DNA of 64,000 nucleotides, from contig NZ_CAITNG010000039.1 in assembly GCF_903893715.1 (NCBI RefSeq), forward strand, positions 33,532-97,531, in the 5' to 3' direction. The notes under the pieces are model-generated. The model was given only the letters and a program-made list of their open reading frames with translations, was not told the origin of the DNA and did not search any database. Every line of letters begins with the position of its first letter. Position 1 is the first letter of the stretch. Position numbers and translations under genes: made by a program. Source of the stretch: an uncultured Mucilaginibacter sp. (GTDB taxonomy: Bacteria; Bacteroidota; Bacteroidia; Sphingobacteriales; Sphingobacteriaceae). Shown piece after piece: positions 60,290 to 64,000 of this stretch.

Positions 60290-62722
60290 ATGGCAACCGA
60301 TATTAATATTCAGAGCCTATTTCCGGCGATTAGGAACCAACAAGTTGCTAAACCTATTAACGATGTTTTCAACACGACTTTTATAGGGATTGATTTCGGA
60401 ACCTCTACCACGGTCGTTTCGGTAGCTGCAATTGATAAAGAAACGAAGACTATAAAAACTGACCCAATTTGGCTTAATCAAAAATTAGCAGATGGAGCGA
60501 TAATGTCTTCAGAAAAGATACCTACTGTGATTGCTTGGTATAACCAACAATTACTTGTCGGTAAAGGCGCGGCAGATTTAAAGCACGAATTGAAAAAAGG
60601 TGTTAATGTTTGGTATTCGTTCAAAATGGAACTCGGCGAAGATCTTGGTTCTAAATATTTCAACAGTGAGTTAGACCGGAATAGCGATTTTCCAATTTTG
60701 AACCCTAAAGATGCGGCAAAGGTTTTTTTTCAATACTTAAAGGCTCAAATAGACCGATATGTAACTAAGCACAATTTATCAAGCCATTTACAATTTGCGG
60801 TAAGCATTCCAGCTTCATTTGAGGCAAATCAAAGAAAGGAATTAATATTTGCACTTGAGCAAAATGGTATTTCCATAAATAAACAATCATTGATTGATGA
60901 GCCGAATGCTGCTTTTTTAAGTTATGTGCAGGTTTCATCAGATGAAAATTGCCCGTTAAGAATACCTGACGGGGATAATCCAAAAATTTTAGTATTTGAT
61001 TTTGGTGCAGGCACTTGTGATGTTTCGATCCTTGAATTAGGAAAAGACCTCCAGGGTATATATTCTAAAAATCTTTCTATTTCTAAATTTGAGAAATTGG
61101 GAGGTGATGATATTGACAGATACATAGCCATCGAATATTTGTTCCCCCAACTGTTAAAAGAGAGTAATCAGCAATTGCAAGACTTCAGGACTCCGGAAAA
61201 AAACCGGTTAGTCAATCAACTTTTAAAAGCGGCGGAACAATTAAAAATCCTCATTTGTGAATCTATAGCGTTACAAATGACCAATAAAATATTGCCAGCA
61301 AATGCCACCAGCAAAGACTTTATATCATTAGGTTATAAAATAGAAATCGATTCAAGAAAAGGTCACCTTACCCTTACCGAACCGAGGCTTTCATATGCCG
61401 AGTTTAATGATACGATGAAGGCGTTTTTAAAGGCTCCTTCATTACATCCAACAAGGACGAAAACTGTTCAGGAAGAGTTTACGACGATTTTCAACCCGAT
61501 TCAAACGGCACTGAAAAAAGCATCATTAATAAAAAACGAAATTGATTATGTGCTATTTATTGGAGGTAGTTCGAAAAATCCATATGTACAATCCGCATTA
61601 AAGGAATATTTCAAGGAGTCCGATTTATTGATACCCCGGGATTTACAAACACATGTCTCTGCAGGAGCCGCTATTCATTCTATAGTATATAATGGCTTTG
61701 GCAAAAACATTATACAGCCTATAACAAGTGAGCCCTTTGTTTTAATAACAAAAGATGAGACGGCAAAAGTTATTTTAAAAGCGGGCACACATATTCCTTG
61801 TGATTTAATTATTATCGATGATTTAGTTACAACTCTGGATGGTCAACCCGCAATTGAATTACCCCTATGCTTAGGTAATGTCAATAAGTTGCTTTTTAAT
61901 ATTAAAATTGTTTGCAGCGATCCTAAAGGTTTCAAAAAGAACACCCCGGTTCGCTTAGAATTAGAAATAACTACTGATAAAATTTTACTTGCCCGCGCGA
62001 CTGCTGTGGGACAATCCGTATTTGTCGAACCTATCAATCCTTTCGCTAATAAAGAGTTGACCTCTGAACAACGGATGGTCCTAAAAGCTGAGAGACAAGC
62101 AAATATCGATGCTGAGCAAAACGGCGGAAAGCCAACCAAGGAAAGTTTAAATATGCTTTATAAAGCATATGAAAAAACAGAGAATTTTCTTAGAGCTGCT
62201 GAGACACTGGAATTGATCAATGAATTGTATCCAAGTATTCATAATTTAAATCAAATTGGCGTACTTTATTCCAGTGCAGGTTATGATGATAAAGCACTGG
62301 AATTTTACGGACAGGGTTATGAGAAAAATAAAAACGCTACAACTGCTTTCAATTTCGCATATAAGCATAAGGATAAAGACGACGTCAAGTTCAAAGAAAT
62401 ACTGGAAGAATCTCTACGATTAGACCCCGATAAACCACACACATTATACGAATTGGGTAAGGTGTTAAAAAAGGATAATCCCGACAGGGGAAAAGAAATG
62501 ATAAAGAAAGCCTTTGACACTTGGAAAATAAAGTTTGAAACTAACAATATGTCCGACAGCGATTATAGTTGGCTTTCTTCTGCCGCTGATGAGTTGGGAA
62601 TGCGCGATTTTGCACAGCAAGTAAGAGAATCGAAACCAAAATTTAACGCTGAAAAATTATTCAATTCTGAAAACTTGACTGCAACTTTTAAAGAAGCGGG
62701 ACTAACTAAAGCTAAACTATAA
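60290..62722 (+). CDS. Hsp70-family ATPase with C-terminal TPR
   Basis: An 810-aa protein. After a 45-residue lead it has the Hsp70 phosphate-1 motif FIGIDFGTSTTVVSVAA, phosphate-2 VFDFGAGTCDVSILELG, and adenosine motif VLFIGGSSKNPYVQSALKEY. Beyond the ATPase and a short beta-rich segment (about 480-590), residues about 620-790 form TPR-like helices (NLNQIGVLYSSAGYDDKALE; LRLDPDKPHTLYELGKVLKK), replacing the usual DnaK lid. It is a divergent, non-housekeeping Hsp70, 30 bp after the type ISP enzyme and 11 bp before an SF1 helicase; likely an accessory sensor or chaperone of this module. Confidence 0.88.
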   Translation: MATDINIQSLFPAIRNQQVAKPINDVFNTTFIGIDFGTSTTVVSVAAIDKETKTIKTDPIWLNQKLADGAIMSSEKIPTVIAWYNQQLLVGKGAADLKHELKKGVNVWYSFKMELGEDLGSKYFNSELDRNSDFPILNPKDAAKVFFQYLKAQIDRYVTKHNLSSHLQFAVSIPASFEANQRKELIFALEQNGISINKQSLIDEPNAAFLSYVQVSSDENCPLRIPDGDNPKILVFDFGAGTCDVSILELGKDLQGIYSKNLSISKFEKLGGDDIDRYIAIEYLFPQLLKESNQQLQDFRTPEKNRLVNQLLKAAEQLKILICESIALQMTNKILPANATSKDFISLGYKIEIDSRKGHLTLTEPRLSYAEFNDTMKAFLKAPSLHPTRTKTVQEEFTTIFNPIQTALKKASLIKNEIDYVLFIGGSSKNPYVQSALKEYFKESDLLIPRDLQTHVSAGAAIHSIVYNGFGKNIIQPITSEPFVLITKDETAKVILKAGTHIPCDLIIIDDLVTTLDGQPAIELPLCLGNVNKLLFNIKIVCSDPKGFKKNTPVRLELEITTDKILLARATAVGQSVFVEPINPFANKELTSEQRMVLKAERQANIDAEQNGGKPTKESLNMLYKAYEKTENFLRAAETLELINELYPSIHNLNQIGVLYSSAGYDDKALEFYGQGYEKNKNATTAFNFAYKHKDKDDVKFKEILEESLRLDPDKPHTLYELGKVLKKDNPDRGKEMIKKAFDTWKIKFETNNMSDSDYSWLSSAADELGMRDFAQQVRESKPKFNAEKLFNSENLTATFKEAGLTKAKL

Positions 62723-62733
62723 ATCATATCACT

Positions 62734-63906
62734 ATGGCATGGATGATTCGCGAAGACCAATTAGACCCTGATCAAAAGGAGTTTATAAATGTTGAGTCAA
62801 AAAAATCAGGGAATATTTGGGTGAAAGGATTTGCTGGTAGTGGAAAGTCCATCCTACTTGTTCATTCACTCAAAAGCGTTCTTGAGAAAGAGCCGCAAGC
62901 AAAAATAGCTGTTGTGGTTTATACTCATTCCTTAATTGACATGTTTAAAACCGGTATGCGAGAACTGAATTTACCTTCAAACATACCCGTAATGACGTAC
63001 ATTGAATTTGTCGATAAAAATTCAATGAGGTATGACTATATCTTTTGTGATGAGGTACAAGACCTTCCTTCTCGTGTTTTACATGCGATGAAAAACCGGG
63101 CAACAAAAGTGATAGTTGCTGGTGATTCTAATCAGTCCATTTACGATACAGATCCCCGATGGCAAGAACCAGTCGTTGACCCAAGTCAGGTTGGTGACAT
63201 CATCAATGCAAGGGCGTTTTCTCTTAACGTCATTCATCGACTCACAAGAAGTATAATTTCTGCGGTTCAAAAACTACTTCCGTCAATGAATATATGGGGA
63301 GCCAAAAGAGATTTAACTAAGCAAGATGTGGATATACGCTTGTGCGAAGCATCAAGCGAAATTGAGGAGGTCAAATATATTTACCAGGAAGTGAATAAGG
63401 GCACTGCCGTCGGTGACACTTGCGCTATTCTTTTTCCTTCTAATGCAATGATTTCCAAATTCGTTGATTTGGTGCTAAGTGCACATAATAAATCAATATG
63501 GAATGAAAAGAAGAATAATTATGGTAAACCGGATTATGGAGATTTAAACCGCCATTTTAAATCACAAGGATTGAAACTTCAATTTATAGGTAGTGGCTAC
63601 GGATCATTAAATTCCGCAGGGCAAAATAAAGATGCTATCATAATGACTTATCATAGCTCTAAGGGGTTAGATTTTGATAATGTTTTCTTGCCATTTTTAA
63701 ACAATAACTTCTTTCTACATAGCCGAAATGCTGAAACGGTTTTCATGGTTGCGTTGACAAGAAGCAAAAAAAACTTATATATCAGCTACTTTGGCTACAC
63801 ACACAATTTGGTAGACAAATTTAAAAATGACTGTACTGAAATTTCGATTTCTGATATTTTCAGTCAGAAAGCACCGAACAGAACAAACAATAATTTTGAT
63901 TTTTAA
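62734..63906 (+). CDS. Compact SF1 (UvrD-like) helicase/ATPase
   Basis: A 390-aa UvrD/Rep-family ATPase, much shorter than UvrD (~720 aa). Walker A is at 32-39 (GFAGSGKS), Walker B YIFCDEVQDLPSRVL, motif III VIVAGDSNQSIYD, motif IV FSLNVIHRLTRSII, motif V IIMTYHSSKGLDFDNVFLPF and motif VI FMVALTRSKKNLYISYFG. The 1B/2B insertions are missing or minimal, so it may act as a DNA-dependent ATPase switch more than a processive helicase. Similar proteins occur as partners in defence operons. It follows the Hsp70 gene by 11 bp. Confidence 0.9.
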   Translation: MAWMIREDQLDPDQKEFINVESKKSGNIWVKGFAGSGKSILLVHSLKSVLEKEPQAKIAVVVYTHSLIDMFKTGMRELNLPSNIPVMTYIEFVDKNSMRYDYIFCDEVQDLPSRVLHAMKNRATKVIVAGDSNQSIYDTDPRWQEPVVDPSQVGDIINARAFSLNVIHRLTRSIISAVQKLLPSMNIWGAKRDLTKQDVDIRLCEASSEIEEVKYIYQEVNKGTAVGDTCAILFPSNAMISKFVDLVLSAHNKSIWNEKKNNYGKPDYGDLNRHFKSQGLKLQFIGSGYGSLNSAGQNKDAIIMTYHSSKGLDFDNVFLPFLNNNFFLHSRNAETVFMVALTRSKKNLYISYFGYTHNLVDKFKNDCTEISISDIFSQKAPNRTNNNFDF

Positions 63907-63915
63907 AAAAAAGAG

Positions 63916-64000
63916 ATGCAATTTTTCTTGGCCCCAATTTTAAGGTATCAATTTAATCTGTTTTATAGGTTTAGCTATACCTACATTCCATCCGAACAAT
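63916..64000 (+). CDS. Start of a further gene (runs off window)
   Basis: ATG at 63916, preceded by an A-rich AAAAAAAAGAG leader, with 28 open codons to the edge (MQFFLAPILRYQFNLFYRFS). It begins 9 bp after the SF1 helicase stop, so it is probably the next gene of this unit. Too short to identify. Confidence 0.4.
   Translation, partial: MQFFLAPILRYQFNLFYRFSYTYIPSEQ

Noticed and set aside
1..64000. CRISPR array or tRNA genes
   Set aside because: No regularly spaced direct repeats with spacers and no cloverleaf-like stretch were noticed; the only short tandem units are the operator repeats near the Fic gene.

Overview
The window looks like a Bacteroidota chromosome or large mobile element, most likely Sphingobacteriaceae (Mucilaginibacter/Pedobacter type). 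The evidence is moderate GC, AT-rich spacers, several -7 elements fitting the Bacteroidota consensus TAnnTTTG, Bacteroidota-style Ssb, DUF932 and PRTRC genes, and protein family variants typical of that phylum. No tRNA, rRNA, CRISPR array or intact IS element was seen.

Region 1 (1-13346, all minus strand) is respiratory, sulfur and efflux cargo in three operons. They are sulfide:quinone oxidoreductase, a 53-aa protein, cytochrome bd (cydA, cydB) and a methyltransferase; a CoA-disulfide-reductase/rhodanese fusion with a DUF983 protein; and a TolC/adaptor/RND pump with a PII-like protein and a DUF2892 protein. All three operons carry a GTAAC-N4-GT(T/A)AC site whose centre lies exactly 33 bp upstream of the centre of the putative -7 element. 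This suggests one Crp/Fnr-type activator and a sulfide/persulfide or redox regulon.

Region 2 (13368-27561) is a string of defence or conflict modules: a decayed TPR gene; a complete Wadjet-like jetABCD set; an XRE-ImmA regulator with a PIN-like partner; a bacterial ubiquitin-like operon (multi-ubiquitin protein, E2/E1 fusion, DUF6527 protein and a 39-aa microprotein behind a near-perfect Shine-Dalgarno); and a Fic-wHTH protein followed by a PD-(D/E)XK nuclease, each preceded by a copy of the same 39-nt iterated operator.

Region 3 (27562-35476) is a plasmid/ICE maintenance block: structured noncoding DNA, a DUF3606 gene, ssb, DUF932, two unknown genes, a PRTRC cassette (E, C, probable F, B, ThiF; no ParB or JAB member visible) and a DarG-like macro-domain gene. 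The window therefore holds two unrelated E1/ubiquitin-like systems about 8 kb apart.

Region 4 (36211-54836, plus strand) is the most striking part: a 222-aa gene, a WYL regulator, a 205-aa gene, RecD, RecC and RecB, a helicase-associated-repeat HNH protein, a DUF6361 protein, a PLD-family protein and a SNF2-type helicase. From recD onward the genes are 5-33 bp apart or overlap, so they appear to be one transcription unit of about 16 kb. I know of no named defence system with this content; it is the best candidate for an undescribed system.

Region 5 (54837-64000) holds a small GNAT-like gene on the minus strand, a single-chain type ISP restriction-modification enzyme, an Hsp70-TPR protein, a compact SF1 helicase and the start of another gene. 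The last four lie close together on the plus strand and may form a second composite defence unit. Protein identities were assigned by eye from motifs; no database search was run.
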